Assembly: GCA_002403905.1 (NCBI GenBank)
Contig: DHIR01000174.1
Location: 1 to 13,812, forward strand
DNA from: Mucilaginibacter sp. UBA4741
Lineage (GTDB): Bacteria > Bacteroidota > Bacteroidia > Sphingobacteriales > Sphingobacteriaceae
Length of the DNA: 13,812 nt
Direction: 5' to 3'
The notes under the pieces: generated by a model
Told to the model about the DNA's origin: nothing
The model's database searches: none
Seen by the model: only the letters and a program-made list of their open reading frames with translations
Shown: one piece after another, positions 1 through 7,385 of the stretch
Layout: each line of letters opens with the position of its first letter
Position numbering within the stretch: the first letter of the stretch is position 1
Position numbers and translations under genes: made by a program

Positions 1-315
1 ATTTGGTTTATGATACGGCCTCTTGTTTGTCACCACATTTTAAGTTAAATTTTTTAACCGGCGGGGTGGTTGCAGTTAACGCACCAATGAGTATGCATAA
101 AGTATGGCAGAAAACGGTGTTTTTTGGTAGTTATACAGCAACTAAACGTGCATAAATGGTGGCTGCAGGTGCATAAACGGCAAGTATCTGCGTTTTTTCG
201 TAAAATACTATCAATCAGAAAAATACCAATAAAAAATCACCAAAAATTTAAAATTATTTCGCCAAAAAAAATTGAAAAACCCGGGTGAAAAAATGGGTTA
301 TTATTTTTGCACGTT
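1..315. other. Non-coding left edge with TGCATAAA repeats
   Basis: No gene is recognised here. Reading frame 3 is open from the left edge to a TAA at 153-155 (about 50 codons), but it has no family resemblance I can name and could be chance or the tail of an upstream gene. The octamer TGCATAAA occurs at 94-101, 149-156 and 170-177; the last two are 21 bp apart. The region becomes very AT-rich from about 190 and ends in a weak hairpin just beyond obgE. Confidence 0.5.
271..299 (-). terminator. Weak candidate terminator after obgE
   Basis: Read on the minus strand beyond the obgE stop, AACCC (299-295) can pair with GGGTT (282-278) across a 12-nt loop, followed by TTTTCAATTTTTTTT. The stem has only 5 bp, so the U-rich tail is the better part of the evidence. 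It is the only hairpin with a T-run that I see near the obgE 3' end. Confidence 0.3.
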
Positions 316-1317
316 TTACTGGTTATTGATTTCCCGCCAAAGCAGATCTTTCAGCTCGACAATATTCTTCTGAGCAACTGATGATATAAACACCGAAGGT
401 ACGTCTGTTGGTACCTGCGCTTTCATCTCTTCAATTAATTCATCATCCAGCATATCAGATTTTGTAATAGCTAATACACGGGGTTTGTGCATTAGTTCGG
501 GATTATATTCATTCAATTCCTTTAATAATATATCATACTCTTGTTGTATGGTACGGGTAGTATCAGCAGGCACCATAAACAATAATACCGCGTTACGCTC
601 AATATGCTTTAAGAAGCGTATACCTAATCCTTTTCCCTTTGACGCGCCTTCTATTATCCCCGGTATATCAGCCATAACAAACGATTTGTTGTTACGGTAA
701 GCCACAATACCCAGGTTAGGTACCAACGTTGTAAAGGCATAATCAGCAATCTCCGGCTTTGCTGCTGTTACTACCGAAAGCAAGGTTGATTTACCGGCGT
801 TTGGGAAGCCAACTAAACCTACATCCGCTAATATTTTAAGTTCGAGGATATTCCACACCTCCAGGCCTTCTTCGCCGGGTTGTGCAAAACGCGGGGTTTG
901 GCGGGTTGCTGTTTTAAAATTAGCATTACCCAGGCCACCACGGCCACCTTTAGTTAATACCTTTGTTTCACCATCGGTATTTATTTCGAATAAGATCTCG
1001 CCTGTTTCCGCATCACGGCATATAGTGCCAAGGGGCACTTCCAGTATCTCATCGCGGCCGGTTTTACCGCTGCTTAGTGAGCTGCTGCCCGGGTCGCCGT
1101 CTCCGGCAATTACATGTTTTCTAAATTTCAGGTGCAGCAGAGTCCACAGTTGCGCATTACCGGTTACAATAATATGGCCGCCACGGCCACCATCGCCACC
1201 ATCGGGTCCACCGGTTGCCGTACGTATGTCACGATGTAAATGTGCAGAACCTGCCCCGCCCTTGCCTGAGCGACAGCAAATTTTTACATAATCAACAAAA
1301 TTTGAACCTTGAGACAT
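316..1317 (-). CDS. obgE: GTPase Obg (ObgE/CgtA)
   Basis: Essential-type GTPase of the Obg family, associated with late 50S ribosome assembly and stress/(p)ppGpp responses; cytosolic. Length is 333 residues. The N-terminal glycine-rich Obg fold covers about residues 1-158, with GKGGAG at 18-23 and [12 protein letters not shown] at 36-47. The G domain follows: G1 GFPNAGKS (170-177), G2 around FTTLVPNLG (195-203), G3 DIPG (217-220), G4 TKSD (285-288, in place of the classical NKxD) and a G5-like SSV (312-314). The C-terminal OCT domain of some Obg proteins is absent, as is common. The start codon gives an N-terminus of normal length. The gene lies downstream of adk on the same strand across a 98-bp spacer filled by a heptamer inverted repeat, and is probably cotranscribed with adk. 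Confidence 0.97.
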   Translation of the reverse strand: MSQGSNFVDYVKICCRSGKGGAGSAHLHRDIRTATGGPDGGDGGRGGHIIVTGNAQLWTLLHLKFRKHVIAGDGDPGSSSLSSGKTGRDEILEVPLGTICRDAETGEILFEINTDGETKVLTKGGRGGLGNANFKTATRQTPRFAQPGEEGLEVWNILELKILADVGLVGFPNAGKSTLLSVVTAAKPEIADYAFTTLVPNLGIVAYRNNKSFVMADIPGIIEGASKGKGLGIRFLKHIERNAVLLFMVPADTTRTIQQEYDILLKELNEYNPELMHKPRVLAITKSDMLDDELIEEMKAQVPTDVPSVFISSVAQKNIVELKDLLWREINNQ

Positions 1318-1321
1318 TTTG

Positions 1322-1408
1322 ATTTCGGATATCGGATTTATAATTTCGGATTTAACAGAACTATTTCGGATTTAAAAAATTCGAAATCGAACATCCGAAA
1401 TCCGAAAT
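1322..1408 (-). repeat. Heptamer inverted-repeat spacer, adk-obgE
   Basis: ATTTCGGATATCGGAT (1322-1337) is complementary at 15 of 16 positions to ATCCGAAATCCGAAAT (1393-1408). The right side reads as heptamers TTCGAAA, TCGAACA, TCCGAAA, TCCGAAA at exact 7-bp steps from 1380. On the left, ATTTCGG occurs at 1322, 1343 and 1363, the first two exactly 21 bp apart. An inner stem ATTTCG (1363-1368) / CGAAAT (1382-1387) is also possible. The element begins 7 nt after the adk stop and ends 4 nt before the obgE start. Confidence 0.8.
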
Positions 1409-1415
1409 TAAAAAC

Positions 1416-1991
1416 TTACGCCTTGTCAGCAATAACAGCGTTTATCGAGTCAAAAATATCATGTATTGAGCCAATACCGCTTATGCTTGTAAATTTATTT
1501 TGAGCCTTATAGAAGCCGGCTACAGGAGCAGTTTTATCATTATATTCTTTTATCCTTCTGCGTATAACTTCAGGGTTAGCATCATCCGGGCGGCCAGAAC
1601 CTTTACCGCGCAATAATAAACGATGCTCTAACTCGTCATCATTTACTTCAAGTGCTATCATAACCGTAATGGCAGATTCTTTACTGCTTAATAAGCTATC
1701 CAATGCATCGGCTTGTGCCACTGTACGCGGGAAACCATCAAAAATAAATCCTTCGGCATCCTTGTTAGCATCCAGCTTATTGCTTATCATGCCTATTACC
1801 ACTTCATCTGGAACCAGCATACCTGCATCCATTAGCTTTTTGGCCTCTAAACCAAGCGCGGTACCTTGTAGTATCTCATTACGCAACAGATCGCCTGTTG
1901 ATAAATGGATCAAACCATATTTTTCAATAAGATGTTGTGATTGAGTACCTTTCCCAGCTCCCGGCGGGCCAAATAATACTAAGTTGAGCAT
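1416..1991 (-). CDS. adk: Adenylate kinase
   Basis: Catalyses ATP + AMP <=> 2 ADP in the cytosol, the main control of adenylate energy charge. The protein has 191 residues, the short bacterial form. The P-loop GPPGAGKGT is at residues 8-16, the AMP-binding STGDLLR segment at 31-37, and FDGFPRT at 84-90. The LID is short (RGKGSGRPDD, 128-137) and lacks the four-cysteine zinc site of long-LID enzymes; arginines at 128, 134 and 144-146 suit phosphate binding. The start lies directly before the typical MLNLVLFGPPG N-terminus, behind an A-rich stretch without a Shine-Dalgarno sequence. tRNA-Arg lies upstream on the same strand with a hairpin between; obgE lies downstream. No separate adk promoter is evident, so it may depend on readthrough from the tRNA unit. 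Confidence 0.97.
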   Translation of the reverse strand: MLNLVLFGPPGAGKGTQSQHLIEKYGLIHLSTGDLLRNEILQGTALGLEAKKLMDAGMLVPDEVVIGMISNKLDANKDAEGFIFDGFPRTVAQADALDSLLSSKESAITVMIALEVNDDELEHRLLLRGKGSGRPDDANPEVIRRRIKEYNDKTAPVAGFYKAQNKFTSISGIGSIHDIFDSINAVIADKA

Positions 1992-2004
1992 GCTTTTTTC
2001 AAAT

Positions 2005-2039
2005 TAAAAGCCTTTCGGTACTACACTGAAAGGCTTAAC
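2005..2039 (-). terminator. Terminator-like hairpin between tRNA-Arg and adk
   Basis: AAGCCTTTC (2008-2016) and GAAAGGCTT (2028-2036) form a perfect 9-bp stem, extendable by G-U, G-C and T-A pairs to about 12 bp with a 5-nt loop. On the minus strand it is followed by TTAATTTG, an interrupted U-rich tail. It lies just beyond the tRNA 3' end, which suits termination of the tRNA transcript. It also lies 13 nt upstream of the adk start, so it may only partly terminate. Confidence 0.6.
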
Positions 2040-2047
2040 TTTAAGGG

Positions 2048-2121
2048 TGCACTTGAAGGGAGTCGAACCCCTAACCTCCTGATCCGTAGTCAGGTGCTCT
2101 ATCCAATTGAGCTACAAGTGC
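2048..2121 (-). tRNA. tRNA-Arg (anticodon ACG)
   Basis: A complete 74-nt cloverleaf on the minus strand. The acceptor stem GCACTTG/CAAGTGC is perfect with discriminator A at 2048. The D stem is GCTC/GAGC, the anticodon stem CCTGA/TCAGG with loop CTACGGA, and the T stem AGGGG/CCCTT with loop TTCGACT and one G-U pair. The anticodon ACG is at 2087-2085; wobble A is normally edited to inosine, so it would read CGU, CGC and CGA. CCA is not encoded: the bases after the discriminator are CCC. Confidence 0.97.
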
Positions 2122-2148
2122 AGTATATCCGTTTTTTTTAACGGACTG

Positions 2149-2156
2149 CAAAAATA
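2149..2156 (-). promoter_or_regulatory. Candidate -7 box for tRNA-Arg
   Basis: On the minus strand this reads TATTTTTG, an exact match to the Bacteroidota -7 consensus TAnnTTTG, 27 nt upstream of the mature tRNA. I see no clear TTTG -33 box at the right spacing. A small hairpin, CCGTT (2129-2133) / AACGG (2140-2144), lies between it and the tRNA, within the predicted 5' leader. Confidence 0.5.
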
Positions 2157-2192
2157 GGATTTCTTTTTAAAAGAGTAGAAAATATTTGAAAA

Positions 2193-2276
2193 TTACTTCA
2201 CTTTCTCTGCAATCTCCGCAAAATCAGGCCCTTTTAGCTTTTCGTTCATAATTAAATACAGCCAAACTTGCAGATA
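2193..2276 (-). pseudogene. Possible 3' remnant of a lost minus-strand gene
   Basis: The minus strand is open for 27 codons between an in-frame TGA (2279-2277) and a TAA stop (2195-2193). The peptide looks like a real protein tail: it contains WLYLIMNEKLKG followed by PDFAEIAEKVK. Two stops lie directly upstream, so only a C-terminal fragment is left, or an 18-residue ORF from the ATG at 2249. I do not recognise the family. The assignment rests only on coding-like composition and could be chance. Confidence 0.22.
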
Positions 2277-2310
2277 TCACTAATTATATTTTACTTTGTT
2301 ATACAAAGTA
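2268..2310 (+). promoter_or_regulatory. Candidate promoter with dyad before the DUF2809 gene
   Basis: TTG at 2268-2270 and TTACTTTG at 2291-2298 are 20 nt apart, close to the Bacteroidota -33/-7 layout, with one mismatch to TAnnTTTG. The -7 box overlaps a perfect dyad, TACTTTG (2292-2298) / CAAAGTA (2304-2310) with loop TTATA. A protein bound there would cover the -7 box and start site. Transcription would begin near 2305, leaving a very short leader before ATG 2320. Confidence 0.4.
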
Positions 2311-2319
2311 CTTTTAATA

Positions 2320-2697
2320 ATGATATTTAATAAATTTTATTTCGTGCTTACATTTTTACTATTTATAACAGAAATTTTTATTGGCCGGTTTTTGGATAAT
2401 GCTATTATACGCCCCTATGGCGGTGATTTTTTGGTGGTGATACTAGTCTATTGTTTTGTAAAAAGCTTTGTTAAAACACCTGTTATTACAACCGCAATTG
2501 GGGTATTAGTATTTGCCTACCTAATCGAGGTATCGCAATACTTCCATTTGGTAAATGTATTAGGCTGGCAACACATAAAGGCAGCACGAATAGTATTAGG
2601 CACTTCGTTTTCATTTATTGATCTGGTAACTTACACGCTGGGGATATTGTTGGTATTGATCATCGAGAAAGCGATTCATTTAAGGAGGTTGACATGA
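2320..2697 (+). CDS. DUF2809-like small membrane protein
   Basis: Predicted inner-membrane protein of 125 residues with four hydrophobic segments, roughly residues 7-22, 35-50, 53-70 and 105-120, and a positively charged C-terminus (HLRRLT). Segments such as FIGRFLDNAIIRPYGGDFLVV and the YLIEVSQYFH region resemble DUF2809 proteins, whose function is unknown. I chose ATG at 2320. An in-frame TTG at 2296 would add eight residues but lies inside the candidate -7 box and dyad. The stop overlaps the next start as ATGA, so the two genes are almost certainly cotranscribed and translationally coupled. No enzymatic residues are evident. Confidence 0.7.
   Translation: MIFNKFYFVLTFLLFITEIFIGRFLDNAIIRPYGGDFLVVILVYCFVKSFVKTPVITTAIGVLVFAYLIEVSQYFHLVNVLGWQHIKAARIVLGTSFSFIDLVTYTLGILLVLIIEKAIHLRRLT
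2682..2688 (+). promoter_or_regulatory. Shine-Dalgarno-like AAGGAGG
   Basis: AAGGAGG lies 5 nt upstream of ATG 2694, at ideal SD spacing. It is unusual here because the other genes in the window start behind A-rich leaders without SD, as is normal in Bacteroidota. The bases also encode Leu-Arg-Arg near the end of the upstream gene, so the match may be partly coincidental. Confidence 0.45.
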
Positions 2698-3452
2698 AAT
2701 ACTTCGTAAACAAGAGTTCCATCGTCCGTAAAATATGGGGCAAGGCAGACACTACCCTGTTTATTTTTGCAGGGGCAGCGGCAGAGTTTGCCCTTAATAA
2801 AGCGGTAGACTGGCTATACTTTACCGGCCGTCTGCCTGCCGACCCACTTGGCCGACTATTCTCTACTGTAACCTATGCACGGCAGATAATTTTTGCTGAA
2901 GAGGACGCGGCCTTGGCATCAATTGATAAAATTACTGCCATACACAAAGGCGTTGAGCAAAGCCGAGGCGCGCAAATACCCGACTGGGCCTACCGCGACG
3001 TATTGTTTATGCTGATAGATTATTCTATCCGCTCGTTCGAGCTTTTGGACAGGCAACTCACCCTTGCCGAAAAAATAGAAGTTTTTAATGTGTTTAACCG
3101 GGTGGGTCTGCGTATGGGATTGACCGGCTTACCGGCAAATTTTATACAATGGAAACAAATGCGCGAAGAGCACCTGCAAAATAACCTTTTGCAAAGCACC
3201 TACACTTATCACCTATATCAACAATACAAAAAACATTTGGGCTGGTTAAGATATGTTTTGTTAACAAAAGTGCAGTTAATGCTTGTGCCGCCACGAGTTG
3301 GTGATTTACTTGATTGGGGAAACCCTAGCTGGATTAAACCGGTATTAAAAGCTTATCGGTTTTTAAGGCGATTAAGAGTTGAAGCGTTTTTAAGGAATGT
3401 GTTGTTACCTGCGGAGTATAAAGTTCAAATTATGGGGATGGATATCGTTTGA
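2694..3452 (+). CDS. MpaB/rubber oxygenase-like (DUF2236) protein
   Basis: A 252-residue protein resembling the DUF2236 family, which includes latex-clearing protein Lcp and fungal MpaB; characterised members are b-type haem oxygenases. The typical pattern is visible: DP (50-51), then R54 and T58/T60 in RLFSTVTYARQIIF, an acidic-alanine stretch (69-73), then His84 in AIHKGV, the likely haem ligand by analogy. The helical remainder includes LIDYSIRSFELL (107-118) and GLPANF (145-150). There is no signal peptide; residues 20-35 are moderately hydrophobic. The start overlaps the stop of the membrane-protein gene and follows a full SD-like sequence. Substrate is unknown; association with the membrane through its partner is inference. 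Confidence 0.75.
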   Translation: MKYFVNKSSIVRKIWGKADTTLFIFAGAAAEFALNKAVDWLYFTGRLPADPLGRLFSTVTYARQIIFAEEDAALASIDKITAIHKGVEQSRGAQIPDWAYRDVLFMLIDYSIRSFELLDRQLTLAEKIEVFNVFNRVGLRMGLTGLPANFIQWKQMREEHLQNNLLQSTYTYHLYQQYKKHLGWLRYVLLTKVQLMLVPPRVGDLLDWGNPSWIKPVLKAYRFLRRLRVEAFLRNVLLPAEYKVQIMGMDIV

Positions 3453-3540
3453 TTATGGGGAATAATCAGCGCAAATTGACACTCAAAAAACGTGTTTATA
3501 TTATGTTTAATTTTATCGAATAAATATTAATACATAAAAA

Positions 3541-3819
3541 ATGGAACAAATAATGATTTACAAAGACCTAATGGACGATTTTAAATCGCATTTCCAAAAT
3601 CACCACCACTTGTTACCGACTGGTGTTATTCTTGAAGAAGTAGATATTATTGGAGAGGCCTTAGAGCTTCCAGAATACGGTAGGTCAGAAATATTAAATT
3701 GGGAGGTAGTTTTTATGGGCTACCTGGGTAACCCTGAATGGACACAAAACTATGACCTTGTATTTAATGGTCTTCAATTAACTGAAGTTAGAAAATCAAA
3801 TCTCGTTGTATCTGGCTAA
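3541..3819 (+). CDS. Hypothetical protein, 92 residues
   Basis: I do not recognise this protein. It is small, acidic in the middle and lacks cysteine, a signal peptide and membrane segments. It has a His cluster (FQNHHHLLPTG, about 18-28), an acidic stretch (ILEEVDIIGEALELPEYG, about 30-47) and aromatic positions (NWEVVFMGYLGNPEWTQNYD). The start is behind ACATAAAAA, a usual A-rich leader. A possible promoter is TTG at 3477-3479 with TATGTTTA at 3503-3510, but the 23-nt spacing is long. It stands alone between the MpaB-like gene and the quinone oxidoreductase gene, 44 bp from the latter. It looks translated, but may be a lineage-specific or decaying gene. Confidence 0.5.
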   Translation: MEQIMIYKDLMDDFKSHFQNHHHLLPTGVILEEVDIIGEALELPEYGRSEILNWEVVFMGYLGNPEWTQNYDLVFNGLQLTEVRKSNLVVSG

Positions 3820-3863
3820 ACATTCCTCTACTATTAAAGTTAATATCCTGATATATTAGTCTA

Positions 3864-4850
3864 ATGAAAGCAGTAATAATAACCCAACCCGGCGCTCCCG
3901 AAGTTTTGCAAATAGCCGAAAGGCCGATACCCCAATTTACCGCTGATGAAGTATTGGTAAAAGTTGAGGCCGCAGGCGTTAACCGCCCTGATGTTGCCCA
4001 ACGCAAAGGTCACTATCCCCCACCTGTTGGTGCGCCGCAGGATATTCTGGGATTGGAAATAGCCGGGATAATTACCGAAGCAGGTACCAATGTTACCCGT
4101 TTTAAAATTGGCGATAAAGTTTGCGCCCTGGTTGCAGGCGGCGGCTATGCCGAATATTGTAATGTACCCGAAGGACAATGCCTGCCTATTCCCGATAATC
4201 TAACTTTTATAGAAGCCGCATCCCTACCCGAAACTTTTTTTACGGTTTGGAGCAACGTATTTGATCGCGGCCGCCTGCAACCCGGCGAAAGCTTGCTGGT
4301 ACACGGCGGCTCGAGCGGTATTGGCGTAACTGCTATACAAATGGCTAAAGCTATGGGTAGTGTAGTTTATGTTACCGCAGGCTCTGACGAGAAATGTAAG
4401 TTTTGCGAGGACCTTGGCGCCACAAAAGCCATCAATTATAAAACCGAAGATTTTGTGGCGGTGTTGAAAGAAATCACTAATGGCAAAGGCGTTAATGTTA
4501 TTTTAGATATGGTTGGCGGCAATTATACGCCACGCAACCTACAAATATTGGCTGATGACGGCCGACTGGTAATGATCAATATGATGGAGGGCAAGGATAC
4601 CCAGATCGATCTTTCGGTGATACTGCGCAAGCGGCTTACCATAACCGGCTCGGCTTTAAGGGCCAGGGACGTTGGTTTTAAAGCTGATATAGCGACGTCA
4701 TTACAAAAAAAAATATGGCCGTTAATTGCATCGGGGCAGATAAAATCTGTTGTTAACGCCATCTTTCCGGCTAACCAAGCACCACAGGCTCATACCTTAA
4801 TGGAAAGCAGGAAACATATTGGTAAAATAGTTTTGAGTTTTGAGGGCTAA
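3864..4850 (+). CDS. NAD(P)H-quinone oxidoreductase, PIG3 type
   Basis: Zinc-independent medium-chain dehydrogenase/reductase of 328 residues, resembling the PIG3/quinone oxidoreductase group that reduces quinones with NADPH in the cytosol. The N-terminal GroES-like domain includes AAGVNRPDVAQRKGHYPPPVG (36-56) and GLEIAGI (63-69). The Rossmann domain has VHGGSSGIG (146-154), followed by AGSDEKCKFCEDLGA and DMVGG (215-219). The structural and catalytic zinc cysteines of alcohol dehydrogenases are absent. ATG 3864 gives the typical MKAVIITQPG start. No clear promoter or terminator is seen around it; a 233-bp AT-rich gap separates it from atpD. The natural substrate cannot be told from sequence. 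Confidence 0.88.
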   Translation: MKAVIITQPGAPEVLQIAERPIPQFTADEVLVKVEAAGVNRPDVAQRKGHYPPPVGAPQDILGLEIAGIITEAGTNVTRFKIGDKVCALVAGGGYAEYCNVPEGQCLPIPDNLTFIEAASLPETFFTVWSNVFDRGRLQPGESLLVHGGSSGIGVTAIQMAKAMGSVVYVTAGSDEKCKFCEDLGATKAINYKTEDFVAVLKEITNGKGVNVILDMVGGNYTPRNLQILADDGRLVMINMMEGKDTQIDLSVILRKRLTITGSALRARDVGFKADIATSLQKKIWPLIASGQIKSVVNAIFPANQAPQAHTLMESRKHIGKIVLSFEG

Positions 4851-4879
4851 ATTATTTTATGCAACTCATTAAATATTAG

Positions 4880-4893
4880 TGATTTATAAATCA
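4880..4893. repeat. Perfect 14-bp palindrome
   Basis: TGATTTATAAATCA is a perfect palindrome in the AT-rich gap between the quinone oxidoreductase gene and atpD, about 113 bp upstream of the atpD -7 box. It could be a regulator site, but in such AT-rich DNA it may be chance. It has no loop, so it is a poor terminator. Confidence 0.4.
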
Positions 4894-5005
4894 TAATTCG
4901 GTTTTTATAAAATATACTGCTATAAGTAATAGTTTATATCGCTTTCATTAAAAAAAAGCCTGAAAAAATCTTACTTTAAGTATTTTAATATTGTATTATA
5001 AACCT

Positions 5006-5013
5006 TAACTTTG
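5006..5013 (+). promoter_or_regulatory. atpD promoter, -7 box TAACTTTG
   Basis: TAACTTTG matches the Bacteroidota -7 consensus TAnnTTTG exactly and is followed by CGCCC. No TTTG stands at ideal distance: a TTTT lies about 18-20 nt upstream and an ATTG about 12 nt upstream. The predicted leader to ATG 5084 is roughly 60 nt. It is the best promoter in the window and suits a strongly expressed ATP synthase unit. Confidence 0.6.
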
Positions 5014-5026
5014 CGCCCTGAAATAG

Positions 5027-6589
<1,563 letters not shown>

Positions 6590-6673
6590 ATTTGAGTATT
6601 GAGATTTGAGATTTGAGATAATTGCATGAGGTAATCCCTCTCACATCTCATATCTCACATCTCACATCTAAAT
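6590..6673 (+). repeat. Heptamer inverted-repeat spacer, atpD-atpC
   Basis: The left arm is four 7-mers, TTTGAGT ATTGAGA TTTGAGA TTTGAGA (6591-6618). The right arm is four, TCTCACA TCTCATA TCTCACA TCTCACA (6639-6666), in exact 7-bp register. Bases 6595-6619 are complementary to 6645-6669 at 20 of 25 positions. ATTT (6590-6593) can also pair with AAAT (6670-6673), and GAGG/CCTC can close the tip. The stem thus starts directly after the atpD stop and ends 6 nt before the atpC ATG. Confidence 0.85.
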
Positions 6674-6679
6674 AAAAAC

Positions 6680-6928
6680 ATGACATTAGAAATCCTTACT
6701 CCCGATAAAAAAGTGTTTGAAGGCGAGGCTACCTCGGTAACCCTTCCGGGCACTTTGGGTTTTTTTGAGATATTAAACCATCACGCACCTATCATCTCTA
6801 CTTTACAGGATGGTAAATTAACCGTGCGTGGCAGCGGTAGAGAAGAAGTTTTTTTTATTAAAGGCGGTGTTGTTGAAGCTTCAAACAATATAGTAACTGT
6901 ATTGGCCGAAGGTATAGAGCAACACTAA
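6680..6928 (+). CDS. atpC: F1 ATP synthase epsilon subunit, short form
   Basis: Part of the central stalk of F1. At 82 residues it contains only the N-terminal beta-sandwich: MTLEILTPDKKVFEGEAT, LPGTLGFFEILNHHAPIISTLQDG (about 23-46) and FFIKGGVVEASNNIVTVLAE (about 58-77). The C-terminal helical hairpin that makes E. coli epsilon (139 residues) inhibitory is absent. Short epsilons are usual in Bacteroidota, so this is probably not a truncation; no coding sequence continues after the stop. The gene follows atpD across a 90-bp inverted-repeat spacer and is followed at once by a strong terminator. Confidence 0.94.
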   Translation: MTLEILTPDKKVFEGEATSVTLPGTLGFFEILNHHAPIISTLQDGKLTVRGSGREEVFFIKGGVVEASNNIVTVLAEGIEQH

Positions 6929-6948
6929 AAATTTATAAGACACTTTTT

Positions 6949-6980
6949 AAAGGCTCGGATAGTTTATCCGGGCCTTTTTT
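6949..6980 (+). terminator. Rho-independent terminator after atpC
   Basis: AAAGGCTCGGATA (6949-6961) pairs with TATCCGGGCCTTT (6965-6977) in a 13-bp stem with one G-U pair and a 3-nt GTT loop, followed by further T residues (six in a row, 6975-6980). It lies 20 nt after the atpC stop and closes the atpDC unit. Confidence 0.93.
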
Positions 6981-6985
6981 GTTTT

Positions 6986-7052
6986 ACTGTCTCGAAGTGT
7001 CTCGGTCTGTCACGCTTTTTAAAACCGTGACAATGCGTGTCAACCGTCTCAA
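6986..7052 (+). repeat. Decamer inverted-repeat tract after the atpC terminator
   Basis: The left side is three 10-bp steps, ACTGTCTCGA, AGTGTCTCGG, TCTGTCACGC (6986-7015). The right side has CCGTGACAA, TGCGTGTCAA, CCGTCTCAA (7025-7052), which read as degenerate complements. TGTCACG (7008-7014) and CGTGACA (7026-7032) are perfectly complementary. It resembles the heptamer spacers but with a 9-10-bp step, and it lies beyond a terminator. Confidence 0.55.
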
Positions 7053-7283
7053 TGGGCTACCTTTTAAACTCTTCTTTTCCACCAACTTTTCTACCACCTA
7101 CCCCTATTTTAGGCAGAAAAAACGTCATTTGCTATGCATGCATAAAAACCATACCGAATACCGTTTTGAACTTTGGTATAGTAGCTTAAAAATTTAATTC
7201 TGTTTTTATTGTTATTTTTAGAATTATATAGATATATTTAGCTAATAAATAAGAATATAGTATTTAATTGAAAAAAGTTAGAT

Positions 7284-7385
7284 ATGCTATTGCCAGTTCT
7301 TTTGGGGATGTCTATCTTAAGGGAAACAAAAACACATCCAACAGGAAACCTAAATCCTGCAACAAAAAACACTACTAAAAAATGA
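7284..7385 (+). CDS. Candidate branched-chain leader peptide of ilvD
   Basis: A 33-codon ORF begins at ATG 7284 behind an A-rich stretch (GAAAAAAGTTAGAT) and ends with TGA at 7383-7385, overlapping the ilvD ATG (7382-7384) as ATGA in another frame. The first twelve residues are [12 protein letters not shown], with five Leu, one Val and one Ile; the rest is polar ([10 protein letters not shown] and so on). Enrichment for the products of the downstream pathway is typical of ilv/leu attenuation leaders in other bacteria. Two short hairpins lie within it: GGATGT (7306-7311) / ACATCC (7334-7339) and CAGGA (7342-7346) / TCCTG (7355-7359). Neither has a U-run, so control through translational coupling fits better than classical termination. 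This is inferred from one sequence only. Confidence 0.5.
   Translation: MLLPVLLGMSILRETKTHPTGNLNPATKNTTKK

Larger units (their letters stand above)
6929..7283. other. atpC-ilvD intergenic region
   Basis: After the atpC terminator and the decamer tract there is about 230 bp with no convincing gene. It holds a perfect 12-bp palindrome TATGCATGCATA (7133-7144) and a possible promoter for the ilv unit: TTG at 7209-7211 and TATATTTA at 7233-7240, 21 nt apart, with one mismatch to TAnnTTTG. That would place the RNA start near 7247, about 37 nt before the leader ORF. A 72-codon frame at 6979-7197 starts inside the terminator and looks spurious. Confidence 0.5.

Noticed and set aside
3..155. Open frame from the left edge ending in TAA at 153-155
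   Set aside because: About 50 codons with no start in view and no family resemblance; could be a truncated gene end but cannot be supported from this window.
2296..2319. TTG start that would lengthen the DUF2809-like protein by eight residues
   Set aside because: It lies in the candidate -7 box and dyad, and ATG 2320 gives a normal hydrophobic N-terminus.
6979..7197. 72-codon plus-strand ORF between atpC and ilvD
   Set aside because: It begins within the T-run of the atpC terminator, runs through the decamer tract and has no recognisable protein pattern.
7200..7383. T-box leader before ilvD
   Set aside because: No T-box sequence and no antiterminator/terminator pair are seen; the short ORF explains the region better.
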